The translations under genes were made by a program, and so were the position numbers. The notes below the pieces were generated by a model that worked only from the letters and a program-made list of their open reading frames with translations, did not search any database and was not told where the DNA came from. A stretch of 64,000 bases of DNA from Rutstroemia sp. NJR-2017a BVV2 (taxonomy: Eukaryota; Ascomycota; Leotiomycetes; Helotiales; Rutstroemiaceae), in NCBI GenBank assembly GCA_002946415.1, contig NJPS01000034.1:744001-808000 (forward strand), given 5' to 3'. Each line of letters begins with the position of its first letter. Position 1 is the stretch's first letter. Positions 10,545 to 22,714 of this stretch are shown piece after piece.

Positions 10545-13197
10545 TCTCGGAATGACTTTTTGGGTAGTTTTTTGATATTTGATATCTGTGATGGGATGTC
10601 TAGACTTTGAGTTTATGGCCAAAACAATGGGCTAACAAACTCAATTTATATTCCCCAGACTGTCTCAAAGCCTCTTGTCGGCGTCAGGATATCAATCAGC
10701 TGTTCATCAGCTGACTTGAGCTGAACTGAGGCCAAGTGATTGCCAAGGACATTTACGAGTGCCCCCTTACTTCCCGACCATGGGTCAGATAGCCACGCAC
10801 CTTGGCGAAATATGGTTGCATTCCTCTTTCTAGACTAAACCGTTATGCACCCCGCAGAATGTCAGCCCATCCGGGCAAACGCATCCGGTAACCCTAACGG
10901 GCTTTCAATTGAGCCGGGATTGACAAACGTTTTGGGATACGTGCTGATGGAAATGTCATCTGCGCCAGTATCCAATTCTCACAGTGGTGAGCAGAAAAGC
11001 CATCGTCCAAATCACAGCTTGCATGAATAAGACACTGTCCGCCACAAAGCTACCGTGACCGATTTGCGCAGCCTTTCTGACTTTTAGCAGTGCACTCATC
11101 AGATATCAAAAGCGAAAAGCTGAAAGCTGGAAACCGAGCGTGCGAAATCTACTTGTTCAATCGATGTAAATCTAATGGCTCTAGTCTGCATACGCTTCGA
11201 AGGATCAGTGACACGAGATGCGGGAGTAAACGACTTGATTCCACGAGTGGATCTGTCAGGATATTCTACAAAGTATTGCATAATGAGAATCCAGATTCGT
11301 TCTTCATGCAAAGTAAGCAGAAAAGCCTGCATAGCGGCTCATCATCCTGCACAGAGGCAGCAAACATACGATACGTAACAAAGATGACTTCTCAAAGTAC
11401 ACCGCTGCTGGTGACTGAGTAGGAGTGGTGTGCAGTACTGACCGCTATCACGTGCATGCATGTGATCGAGGATGACCTTGACTTGAGTCCAGCCTCTTCA
11501 TTAACGAACTCCGTGCAAGGTGCCCTGTCTCAACTTACTGTTCACTTGAATCTAGCTGAGAGTTTCAATTACAGTCATCGCTTCTTTCCAGTCTGACATA
11601 CTGTTGCCTAGGGTTTATGGCTCAAGCCGCTCAGCCACCAATAGAAATACACTTTGGACCACAGGTGTTAAATTCTGGGCGCTGAACACAATGAAAACAG
11701 TTCGACTTACCGACTTTATGGTCGACTGTAAGGAATGCCTGTATTTCAGGATACGCCCACTCTGAAATAAGAATTATCGAATGCTCAGCGAAGATGGCAA
11801 ACAGCAAACTATCGCGTTCGAAGCGATTCAGCATGGAGAGATCAGGACTGGAGAATAAGAGCCATCGATGGCTTGTTCACTATATGGTCCCGGCGGCTCG
11901 CCATCTATCCTAATGTCTGCTAATCCAGCGGTGGAAGGTTGATGCGCGTGAGGTATAATAATCGCTCGTCCGTTTGGCTTGTCGAAACCGGTTTTCTGCC
12001 GGCTGGTGACGATGTTCAGTTCTTGGATAATGGCACACTAGGAAATGTTTTCGTACCACGTTAGCCACAAGTGTGGCCGTGCATTAGTATCTCTCAGGTC
12101 AGCGAGGAAAGCACAAGTCCTGATTCATGCTCTTCTCACTTTGTTGGAGACGTCTCCAATTCGTATCACCGCACTGAACTTGCCGGATTCGCATTAGCAA
12201 ATTGAGGTTGAAGTCACCAGTCCGCAAAATACCACTTCACGTGATGTAGGTTTCTTCCACCGTCTTCAGACATGACAGTCTGCTACTTAAAGACTTCCAC
12301 CAGTATCTCACCGGCGGCAGATCTTGGAATCTTCGACATCAAAGCTTTCGCATCTACTAAAGGCTGTAGTGACGGCGCTCTCCCCTCCAGCAAGCCGATC
12401 ACGGAGAGGCAGAGCAACTGTGTGTGGTCACTTAAGTTCGGTTTGAGCCTTGTGTCATACGGGGTGAAGGACTGTGGAGATGCGATCATTCAGTTGTGTG
12501 AGGTAGCTATATTTTCAGGAACTCATGAGCACCTCCGACAGAGGACCGGCCGGACGAGCGGATATCCACTACAATGATTCTCGACTGTGGAAGCCTTAAT
12601 CACCACCGCACCTCTCGACAGAACAGTTGTCTTCTTGCCGAGGACTTCCGATTCTTTCCAGCCCTATGTCGAGCAGCTTCAGTTGTGATGCTATCTTCGG
12701 GACGGTTTCTTCTCGGCTTAAGGACGAACCCCACATTACGACGCTGATATTCCCATCCAACAGTGGATGATCTGCAGCTGTATTCCCGATGAAAGCCTAT
12801 GAAAGCCTGGTACGGGTGATTACACCCATCCAAACATAGCTTATCTCTTCTAGTCCTGCCTTACATGATCGATGATGTTTACCTAGGTAAGCTGGTAAGC
12901 TCTCAGAACTGTTTATCTTCGTCGAATTGTTTCATCCGTGTGAAACACTCATATCTCACAATAATTAATTGAACAAGTACTTCGTACCAATTTGTGTATC
13001 CTTGGGACGATTAGCAGCCAAAATACATACAAAAGCATATTCAATTATGCAATCGTCGGCACAAGTGAGCCTCAAGCATCTCTAGACAAACATTGAGCGT
13101 TGCCAAGAGAAAGCCGGCATCGGACATCCGAACTTGAGCACATGTAAACCCCAAACTCAACTTTCAAAGCTTCCAGACCTCTACATACTCAAACAAC
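10545..13197. other. Long intergenic stretch, no gene recognised
   Basis: About 2.65 kb with only short, overlapping ORFs and no recognisable domain on either strand. I found no terminal repeats or transposase motifs. One copy of GTACTTCGTAC lies at 12978-12988. The last part is the promoter side of the MFS gene, and the sequence just before its ATG is C/A-rich and pyrimidine-containing, as is usual for fungal 5' leaders. Confidence 0.55.
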
Positions 13198-14725
13198 ATG
13201 GCGAAGGTTTCAGATCCTGAGTCTTCGATTGAAGTTCCTCAAGCGGAGCTATCGCCTCCTTACAGTATCTTCGTCTCTCGCCAGAAATTAGCAATCATCA
13301 CTCTTGCTTCGATCGGTGCTGCCTTCTCAGGTCTTGCGGGCAATATCTACTTCCCCGCCATTCCTATTCTCTCCAGGTCGCTGAACACCACGCCGGAATT
13401 GATCAATCTTACCGTCACGTCCTACATGATCATGCAAGGTCTGTCTCCAACGATCTGGGGAGCCTTATCTGATGTCCATGGTCGGAAGATCACTTATCTC
13501 TGCACGTTCACCGTCTTCATTGGTGCTTGCATTGGCCTCGCAGAGACGCAAACATTTGCTCAGCTTGTCGTTCTACGATGTCTGCAAAGTGCTGGAAGTG
13601 CCAGTACCATTGCAGTGGGAGCAGGAGTCATGGGTGATATCACGACCCGGGAGGAACGTGGTGGTTATATGGGATATTTCCAGGCCGGAAACTTAGTTCC
13701 AGTTGCACTTGCTCCCGTCCTGGGCGGCATATTCGCACAGACAGTCGGCTGGCGGGCCATCTTTTGGTTTCTGGCTGCATTCGGTGGGACCTACCTCATT
13801 CTAGAGACCCTTCTCTTGCCCGAAACACTGCGTAGTAAGTGCCACTTTCAGAATTGGCAAAGCTGAAAACTAACCTACCCATCCAGGTATCGTGGGAAAT
13901 GGGTCTCTACCCACCAAGGGAATCCAAAACTCGGTACTCAAATACATTCACCGACGCCGGCATCCCGAGTTGTTCGAACCCGAGAAGACGCAACATTCAC
14001 TCGTTCAAGCACCAAAAGCAAAAACCGTCGATTTCCTTGGTCCAATCAAAATTCTCTTCGCTCAAGAGTCTATCCTCATTATCATTTTCCTTTCGCTTTA
14101 CTACACTGCCTGGCAAATGATCATTACCTGCATGTCAACCCTCTTCAGCGACACTTACCATCTCACAGAGATTCAGATCGGACTAACGTTCCTCGGCAAC
14201 GGTTTCGGTTCCATAGTTGGCACGCTCACCACCGGCAAACTTCTCGACCTCCACTACCGCCGCGTAAAGAACGCTTACTCGGGCCCCCCTGAAGACTTCC
14301 CTCTCGAACAGGCACGTTTCCGCTTACTGTATGCATTTTCTCTCCTCGAGATCGCCGCTGTCATTACCTTCGGCTGGACACTCGATAAAGGGGTTCACAT
14401 TTCCGTTCCCATCATCTGCACTTTTGCATTAGGCTGGGCCGTCATTAGTATATACAGTGTTATCGCAACGTACATGGTAGATGTATGGACGAAGCAAAGC
14501 GCAAGCGGGACCGCTGCGTTGAATCTTTCTCGATGCTTGATAGGTTCTGGTGGCACGGCTGCGATTCTTCCAATTGTGAGGGCGGTGGGAGTTGGTTGGG
14601 CTTTTACGATTTGTACGGGTGTGTTGGTGCTCTCGTTGGGGTTGGTTGTGGTTCAGATGAGATGGGGTGGCAAGTGGAGACGGAAGAGAGAAAAGAAAGC
14701 TATGGAGTCTGAGGGTTCTGCTTAG
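13198..14725 (+). CDS. MFS transporter, DHA1 drug:H+ antiporter type
   Basis: Plasma-membrane major facilitator of 491 aa, exons 13198-13834 and 13887-14725 joined in phase. After a cytosolic N-terminus the first span (LASIGAAFSGLAGNIYFPAI) begins near residue 38. Motif A is visible as GALSDVHGRK between spans 2 and 3, and motif-C-like glycine/proline-rich sequence (VALAPVLGGIFAQTVGWR) in span 5. LPETLRS at the end of the N-terminal half, with the splice site inside the Ser codon, is typical of the Qdr/Flr/citrinin-exporter branch of DHA1. About 12 spans in total, ending with a basic tail (KWRRKREKK). Substrate unknown; nearby genes give no metabolic context. Confidence 0.88.
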
Positions 14726-15659
14726 ATCGTATTGTGGTGGATGGGATGGAGTCATCGGTTTTATTCTGCTGAATTGTTGCTTGTTTTAAAAGTAATTTAA
14801 CGGCATGGCATGCATAGACTGCAGTGGGAAACATGAATTTGAAGCGACGAAGCATGCAAAGCATTAAACTGGAGTGATATGGAAATCCATTGATGGCTTT
14901 CTTGGGCGTTAGTATAACGGGAAAAACACTACTCAATTGGTTTTCAAACAATTATAGACCACTACTTAGTGTAGCGAGAATTGAAACGTTGCCCAATCCG
15001 AGGGCTGGATCTCAACTTATGTACTGTAACTGATCAAGAGACTCAAGATCAAATACTCATACACTGCTTGCTGATGGTAGTAGATGATGATGAATATGAG
15101 AAGGAGCTACAAGACGATTGCCCTCCCAAATAGAATACCGTGTGTTGGAGTCAGCGACCAACACCACTCATGCAAGGCACCGCAATGGAACTATACGAAT
15201 CTAGTCTGACCTGCGAAAGATAGCAAGAGTTCATTCACCATTCGTCAGTGAACGCGTGCACGACAATCCATGAAAAGTACTGTAACCTTACTCATGACGC
15301 TCCAGCTAAATCATACATTGAAAGACCCTAAGCTGACTCTATTACATCAAGAATGAACGGGTTGCGCCTTTGAAAGTTAAGAATGAAACAGGCAAACGAT
15401 ACAGCAGAACCCCTCGTCCCTCCTCTGCCAGCAAAACATAACCCTCCTTTCGTACACCCCTTTGTCGTTGTCGCACTATCCTCGCCAGCCGTTCGGAACA
15501 TCTAACACTATTCTTCACCTCCTGCAACACTCCGATACCCTCACAACACCTCCCTATCAACAAGCGCTCTGTCGACCTCCAGTCACATCCAACCAACCAA
15601 CCCTTCCCCCTCCTCCTCCCCCTCCTCTCCACCCCCCTTCCATATCCCTACCCAGCACT
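14726..15659. other. Intergenic, no gene recognised
   Basis: Only short ORFs. The proline-rich plus-strand ORF overlapping 15462-15926 is antisense to the second exon of the secreted eight-Cys gene and is judged a shadow. Confidence 0.6.
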
Positions 15660-16225
15660 CTAATTCGTAGTAATAGGCGTTTTCAACCCCGTCATCCCCT
15701 TACACCCAAAGTCCTCCTTCGAGCAACAAACACTTTGACTCCCATCCGAGATCTCACAGTTCGCGAGATGCCCATCGCCATTAAACTTGCACAGTGTGCC
15801 TCCTGTTGGCGGATAATACTCACAGCAGTATGCTATCCCATTAGGACAGTATGCCTAGAAGAAAAAAAAAAGAGGGTATCAGCATGTCTCTTTCACACTG
15901 TCCTTCCCCCGCCTCCCCAAAAATAGGCAATCGGAGATAAAAAGAGAACGAGGAAAACCACAAAACCTACCACACTATTCGGAAACGGCAAAATATTATC
16001 ATCCGGCTTGGGGACAAAACTCGGCTTCGTAAACTTTCCTATAACCGGCCCCCCAGGAGATTTCGGAACGCCGTCGTCCGGGACCTCGATATCGAGTTCT
16101 GGGTCAGCGGATGGGGCGGCGGGGACTTGACGCCTGACGATGTCGGCTGCGGGCTGAGGAAGAGCGATGGCGTGGATGAGGAGGGGGGAAAGGAGGGAGA
16201 GGAGGAGGGTTGTTTGGAGGTGCAT
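15660..16225 (-). CDS. Small secreted eight-cysteine protein (hydrophobin-like Cys order)
   Basis: Predicted 149-aa secreted protein from exons 16225-15971 and 15854-15660, with a phase-0 intron of 116 nt (donor GTAGGT, acceptor TTCTTCTAG after a long T tract). Exon 1 encodes a signal peptide (MHLQTTLLLSLLSPLLIHAI), a dibasic RR near residue 31 that could be a Kex2-type site, and an acidic, proline-rich cysteine-free linker. Exon 2 holds all eight cysteines in the order C-x6-CC-x10-C-x10-C-x9-CC-x6-C. The C-CC-C-C-CC-C order is that of hydrophobins, but most gaps are shorter than in class I or II and the long pro-like linker is unusual. It may be a hydrophobin relative or an unrelated Cys-rich effector-like protein. 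The intron model rests on phase, T tract and cysteine pattern. Confidence 0.72.
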
Positions 16226-16620
16226 TTTTGAGGGGGAGTGGTGGTGGAGTTGTGGGTTGTATGATTTGCGGGCGCGGTGAAGTGGTATAATTTGTGCTGA
16301 CGACGACGACGACAATGACACAAACCACAAGACAGCGTGGGCACAAGAAAGGAAACAGCACAAAAGCAATTACAAAAGGGTGTCGACATGACATATAAAC
16401 ACGATCGCAATCACATTCCTGCAGACTCTTCTCAGGAATGAAGACAGCGCGCGAAAAAATGTAGATCGAAGCCACGGAAGGAATGTATGGAACAGAATAT
16501 AATTTGCTACCCAACGTTCCCAGCTTCGTTAACTTACAAAAGAAGAAAAAAGATGCAGATTCTAATTGCGCCGCGCCTCCCTCCCAAATCCACGTCTAAA
16601 ACTTGCAAAGAAATATCAAA
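16226..16620. other. Intergenic between the eight-Cys gene and the phosphate transporter 3' end
   Basis: No gene seen. The minus-strand ORFs here run upstream of the secreted-protein ATG and are probably its leader. Confidence 0.6.
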
Positions 16621-19422
16621 TTACATCCCAACCACTCTCATCAGTCCATAGCCAACAGTGATAACCACCAACAACGTCAGAATACTAGCTGGTATACCGC
16701 GAGTGATAAAGTGTTTCACCTGTAAGTATCTCTGTCCTGTTTGTGAATCTTCCATCATGATTGCAGCTATTGGATGTTAGTAGCTGACCAAAGACATCTT
16801 GCAAAGGGAATAACTTACTCATGTTAGGGAAACCACTAGTAGGCAACCCCATAGCCGCACTGCACATCAAAGCAGAGCCCATGACCAACAAATTCGGGTG
16901 TGGTTCTTCCATTCCCAGTCCAACGCTGTACACCAATGGAAGGATAATCAATGCTGCTACTGTATGACTGATGAAAGTCGCAACAACAAGGATGAGGCAC
17001 GCGAATACAACCAACACACCATAGAGACTGAAGTGCTCGACTTTGTCGGTGATGGCTCCGGCGATAGTGTGTAGAAGTCCGGAGGAGTTGACGGCTTTCC
17101 CTAGGGAAAGCCCACCAGCAGCGAGAATGATGATAGTCCATAGGAAGTTATTGAAGTCTTCCTTAGTGAGGATACCGGTCCCAAAGAACAGTATGATGGG
17201 AATGACCGCAACGACACCCATATCACCGAAGATCCAATCCAATTGATGACTGACGCACCAAAGTATAATCGTACCCAGAGTTACCAAAGTGATGAACCAT
17301 TGGACACCGGTAAAGGCATCTTTCACTGGACGGATAGCGACAATAGTCGTACCCTTTCCAGGTTTAAAGGTCAAGAGGAGAAGCACCCAAATAAGCAGGA
17401 TAGAAATAATTCCAACTGGTAGAGTAATGAAGAACCAGGTGCCCCAATCCGGCTGTGGTGACATGATTTGTAAAGCGACTATGTTCTGTGGTGATGCGAT
17501 GGGGGAAAGCATGCCGCCGATATTCGACGAGAGCGCAATACCAAGGATGACTGCCTTTGACATTTGAGATTCGGATGGAAGGTTACGAAGCATAGGCTAG
17601 AAATGTTGGTTAGATGCATGAAATGAATGATAGGTCCTGTTAAGAGCATACCTGAATGATGGAAAGGCACAAGACCGGTGCAGCAACGTTACTAATCCAC
17701 ATGCTAGCAAAAGCTGCTACGAACATGTTGGTAACAAGAACAGTTCTTGGTCTAGTTCCTGCCTTGCTCAGAACGAATGTAGCAATCCTTTTAGCAATAT
17801 CATATTTTGATAAGGCCGCAGCAACTGTGAAACCTCCAAGAAGTAACATAATAACTGGTGTCCACATGGCAGAGAAGATATACTTTGCGGCAGCTGGTGC
17901 TTCGAGCCGATGATGAGGTTTTTCATCTGAGCGGACAACCCTTAGGACAACGCAAAGGAATGGGATCATGAGCGATGTGACGAAGAGTGGTATAACCTGG
18001 AACTCCATTAGTATTCTTCACGGCAGCACATCGAAGTTCTTACCTCAGTAGCCCACAACAAACTGACGAATATCAACATCGCCAAGCAATTTCGCTCTTC
18101 AACCTTCTTCATAGTGGGAACCACTAAGAGAAGAACAAATAGAAGAACAATTCCCAACAATGTAAACATTGTTGAACTGAAGAGCCATCGTGGACATTTG
18201 ACTCTACCGACGGGAGTCGAGAGTTCTTTCATCCCCGAAGCGTCATCATCGTCCCCTTGCAACCGAGCCTTAGTAGGATCATTATCTACCCCAAGTAATG
18301 TTCTTCTGATACCCAGATTTGCAGCTTGAGCTTTCCTCTCGATTCCGATCATCTCTCTCCATACCGTGTTTCTTTCCCACACAACATGTTCACGCAAGTG
18401 CAACCGCAGTTCCTTCCTTGCAAGGTCTATGTCCCCACTTGTTACCACATCGGCATATGCTTTCTCCATGCGTGCAATATGCTCCTCGATATGCTTCAAT
18501 GTGTCAGGACGGAAAGGATAGGCTGGAGAAACTACTTCCTCGAGGTACTTCGATTTCAGATTTCGGTCCAAAATCTTGTCGTATTTCTTCAGGACCTTTT
18601 TAAACCCCGTTTGGTTGAGCTGAACAAAAGACTTCAATTCGCATAACGACACGTAGAGACTGATTGTCCGTTTCTTCAGCGTAACACCAGATGAGTACAG
18701 CGCATTGAATGCCTGTTCTGCGAAGTCGTCATAAGGCTGACTATTTCGCCTTACAGACTTGTTGAACTCGGTAGATGCGCGCATGTCCTCATCCCCTCCA
18801 GCTCTACTGGAATTATAATCGTAAGGGGAGCTTTTGATTCGGTGAGCAGAGGGACGAGTCTTATGCAGCGCGGTAGTCTCGGTGTCGTCGTCATCACTAT
18901 CGTCTGCGCCATCGTTCGACTGACTGACGGCACTCCCTCGTCTTCCTTTATTCACGATACTGTGGAAAAGGCTCCCCCGCCGCGGACCGTCGCTCGTCCT
19001 ACTAAAAGTTCTCGGCCGCCCGGTTCCATCTACCCCGTCGATTTGATGCTGCTCCCGAGTCTCGGCCTCGTAAGTCTCCTCATCCCTCAACAGATCCGAC
19101 ACTTCTCCATATATTTCTAGCTCTTTCAATTGGTAGAAAGAAGATATCTTTTCCAACTCCACATCTAGTGCTCTGCGAAATATCGAATCTGGATCCCCTA
19201 TTGGGCGGATGAGGGGGGAGTTTTCGGCATCCTCAGGAGCGGTAGAAGGGCGGTGGATGTTCTTTTCCAGTTGGTATATTCTGTCAAACCACGGCAATTA
19301 GTCTCAGACTTGGGTCGACAGAGAGATGGCAGAACCTACAGCTTCTTCAAATTGCTATAAGCAATATAATGGCTGCTCCAATCTGGAACAGCATTGAACT
19401 GAATGCTATGTGAAAACTTCAT
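16621..19422 (-). CDS. SPX-domain low-affinity phosphate transporter (Pho87/Pho90/Pho91-like)
   Basis: Membrane phosphate permease of the SLC13 type with an N-terminal SPX regulatory domain that in relatives binds inositol pyrophosphates. Five exons, 19422-19340, 19280-18044, 17996-17652, 17596-16819 and 16766-16621, join in phase to 862 aa. Exon 1 starts with the SPX signature MKFSHSIQFNAVPDWSSHYI and YSNLKKL, completed across the junction by IYQLEK. The second SPX helix block (LYVSLCELKSFVQLNQTGFK, KKYDKILDRNLKS) and a disordered acidic insert lie in exon 2. The permease begins near residue 390, with WATE-VIPLFVTSLMIPFL, NVAAPVLC and the C-terminal PTSGFPNM motif of SLC13 carriers. Plasma-membrane versus vacuolar location cannot be read. 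It sits next to a secreted acid phosphatase gene on the same strand. Confidence 0.92.
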
Positions 19423-20658
19423 TTCGTCTGCTTCGTCTAATCTCTTCCTCTTCTCTATCCTTTTCCTATCCCTCTCACTAAGTTCTGCGCGCGGATACGG
19501 GTAATTGACTCCGTCTTCTTGCGCTCCCGGGTATTCAACAAGTTCAAATTCTTCGTAGTTTTCCAGTTCTAGCGTTTGGCGCTTATCTTTTATGGAACTC
19601 CCTCCTCTGCCCAGGCTCGTCTCGAATCTTTCTTTCGCGTTAGTGGCTCGCGGCTCCGGATGCGGACGCTGGTTAAGTAATGATTTAGAGGAGGGATGAA
19701 AAGCCGCCGTGGAGGAAGCTATTTTGAAGAAGGCTCAGAACGAACGGCATCAGGAAGAACAATCCTGACGCGATGCAATTGGCGACATGACTACTGGATT
19801 GTGGTCAGGGTTCGGGTCGGGTTCTGCTTGTGCAATAATTTCTTTACTTGTTAGTGGATATTTTGGAGATAATGATTCAAGCTGTTTACCAATATAGTAA
19901 GGTGTGAACCATGTAAGTGGGCTCTTCATTGAAATAGAACAATTGTGATTCGAGATCGTCAAGAATACTGGGCCAGTCATATCTGGCCATACCTACTTCG
20001 TAAGTGAGGCTGGATCAACCGTGAAAGCGGGTGTGGCTTCCTTGAACGGTGTGGCTCAAATTCGATCCACTTATATTCACTGACTGAGGCATGCTTATAG
20101 TTCTGACTGTATTATTGGTGGACAGTCTTCCATATTCGCTCCTCCAACATCCGCTCATGTGCTGAGTCAAGTCTAACAACCATATATACCGTGGCCTATG
20201 ATAGGTTTGTTTGACTTCGTCGAAATGCTGTGAAGGTCTCAGATGACAGCACCGTATTGAAGGTGGCTGCCTTTGCGGCAGTATCCTTAATATGTCATTG
20301 CCGTCAACACCTCGGAGCCATCCAATGTCAAACTGTCGTGCAAGGCAGCATTCATGACCTAGAGAGTCTGCTATGCCATGTTACACCCACCGAATACTAG
20401 GACAACAAAGAACTGAGGAAGGAAGGAAGGCATGCATAGTACTTGTGGAATTCGACCTGTTCATTCCTCACTCATTTCATTCGAATATATGATTAAGACC
20501 AAGGGCCTTACTAACCCAGCTCAAACTAACACTCCCGACTGTAACTATACTCTTATAGTTCCAAAATTGTGATAACATCGATATCTGACCCTCTCATTAC
20601 CATACCATCACCGATACCACCACCGGTTCCATCAAAATGAAATCTCCCGATTCGCCCT
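19423..20658. other. Intergenic between phosphate transporter and acid phosphatase
   Basis: About 1.2 kb without a recognisable gene. It holds the promoter side of the transporter. I saw no obvious CACGTG Pho4/NUC-1-type site by eye. Confidence 0.55.
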
Positions 20659-22145
20659 TCAAACCATCGCCATAACAATAACAAACCCCGCCATCAAAGC
20701 AGCCGAGCTTGCCCCCCTAAAAGTCGACTCCGTTCCATCCGACTTCTTGGTCGCGGTAGGCGCGGCAGTGCCCGCAGTCGCACTCGGCGCCACCATCGTG
20801 GTGGACTCAGGCTTTGCCTCACCACCAGCATTGTCTCCACTGAGATCGTCATACGGATACGCATCAGTATAGTTATACGTACCGTCCGACTTACCCCATT
20901 CTCTTACTATGGAGTTCAGTACTCCTTGACGCGAACCACAATTTGCTTTGGTGTCTGGAAGCGGCCAATCTGGGACGAATTTCTTATTCGAGAGCGGTCC
21001 GGGATAGGAAGTGTTGAAGAGTAGTTTGCTGGTGTCGACGGCATAGTTGTTGTAGCCAGCCTTGCTCGCTACGAGCTCCAAGACATTTGCACCGCAATCC
21101 CAGCGTCCGAGCGAGGGAAGACCCCAGTTTGCCTCGATTGTGGACAGAAGACTGTAATGGTTGTAAAAGGTATTATCGGTGGTGTTCTTGAAGGCTGGAG
21201 GGATGGCTCCGCCGAGAAGGATGGCAAGAACTTTGTTTTCTTCGGTGTACTGCTCGTTCTCATCCCATGTGAGCACTACCAGAGTATCGTTCATGAAGTA
21301 ATCATTGGTGAGTAGAGGCTCGAGAAATGTACGAGACCAAGTAGCGGCAGTGGTCGTGTTCGTATCATGGCCATCATTCGACATATTCGGTGTGATGAAA
21401 GACCATTGCGGCAATGTCTTGTTCAGAACATCTCCCTCGAAAGACTTGAAATCCTTGATAAGACTGAGTCTTGTTGCATTACTTGTGACGGAGTCGAACA
21501 TAATGAGTGGGTTGTGCTTTCGGACATAAGCGTCCTGGAAGGTATCTTGATTGGAGAAATTCATCCCCACGAAGCCGGCATATGGTATGTTCTCTTCATA
21601 TTCGGACCACGATATTCCTTTAGAGTCAAGTAGGTCTACTACCGTCGAGACATTGGCAGGTATCTGAACGAAATCATCAGAGTCGAGACCGAACGTGTCA
21701 CCTCCCACAACTGCACAGTAATTGGGCTGCGATGGATGGGTGATTGCCCAGTAGTTGCTCAGTGTAATACCTTGCGACGCAAGCCATTCCAAATCAGTAT
21801 TGTTAGCAGCCTGTTTCACGGCCTTCATGAAAAAGGTCAGTCTATTCACGTTTTTATCCTGACTGACTCAGAAGGGGGAAAGGAGACACAACCTACCAAG
21901 TTTTCAAGCCAGATTTGCACAAATCTTCCGAAGACTAAACCCTCAACATCAGAAGTAGGGGAGAGAGATGTCTGGGTAGCTTGTGCCTCAACAACTGCTG
22001 TGAGTGCTGGCTCGATAGTCGATTGCGGAGTTCTTGATCCAAAAACCGTTGGCGTAGCATCCGCATGGACAACACCTAGGGTGATAGCTAACGCGATGAA
22101 AGACTTGTATGCAATCATATTATGGAGTGAAAGGATGTTCACCAA
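20659..22145 (-). CDS. Secreted, probably GPI-anchored acid phosphatase (phosphoesterase family)
   Basis: Extracellular phosphomonoesterase of the fungal acid phosphatase/phosphoesterase family. Two exons, 22145-21897 and 21858-20659, give 482 aa; the Met at codon 10 (22118) starts the signal peptide directly (MIAYKSFIALAITLGVVHA) and may be the true start (473 aa). The 38-nt intron is very short but is the only junction that keeps frame and yields WLENLDKN, matching the family's WLEN block. Diagnostic motifs: ITHPSQPNYCAVVGG, SFITPNMSNDGHDTN, LTWDENE and FYNHYSLLSTIEANWGLP. Many N-x-S/T sites. A Ser/Thr/Ala-rich C-terminus followed by a hydrophobic tail indicates a GPI signal. Neighbouring the SPX transporter, it fits phosphate scavenging; regulation by phosphate starvation is inference. 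Confidence 0.88.
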
Positions 22146-22714
22146 GACTTAGATGTTTTGACTGATTATCGTGCTGGACGGTTCGTTTATTGATTGATGG
22201 AGAGCCAGAAGTGTGGGTAGCTGAATGAGATATGGCCTTCCATTCTTTGTGAGGAAAGGAGATGGTATTAGGAAGGCGCAACCTGTCTCAAACAGTGGGT
22301 CGGTACGTATATATTCCGATATAAGAGAGGAAGGTGCTACCTGCCACTTGCCTTGCACTGTAGGTATGATGGAAACCTCTAAGTTGAGATCATCATGTGC
22401 TCTGGCTATGTAATGGCTGCTCAGATTCGGCAAACGAAGTCAGGTAGAGCGTGTTACTTGATACAATCACCTCGTCATTTCATGGTCTTGGTGGGTTTGA
22501 CATTTGCTTACGCTACTACATGCTCTACTATACCAGGCTTGCAGTTCTCGTCCAATACATCCGCAAACTTGTACAACCAGCTGCGGAATTGTTTGATTCT
22601 TGTGCTTCCGGAACGCCAACTGTATCGAGATCCAATACCTATCCACGATCCAGCTGCTGCTTCTTCATATGGTATATAACCAACAAATCCATCATCGTCG
22701 TGTAATGCTCTGGA
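22146..22714. other. Intergenic, acid phosphatase promoter side
   Basis: No gene seen; short ORFs only. Confidence 0.6.

Noticed and set aside
12272..12833. Two adjacent ORFs in the 10.5-13.2 kb gap
   Set aside because: Random-looking composition, opposite strands, no similarity to known families.
15462..15926. 154-aa proline-rich plus-strand ORF
   Set aside because: Antisense to the second exon of the secreted eight-Cys gene; its Pro richness comes from a C-rich tract and it has no domain.
19281..19297. Alternative start MPWFDR of the phosphate transporter at 19297
   Set aside because: These codons are intron sequence; splicing to the 19422 exon restores the conserved SPX N-terminus.
21842..21858. 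Met at 21849 as start of the acid phosphatase
   Set aside because: It would drop the signal peptide and WLEN block supplied by the upstream exon.
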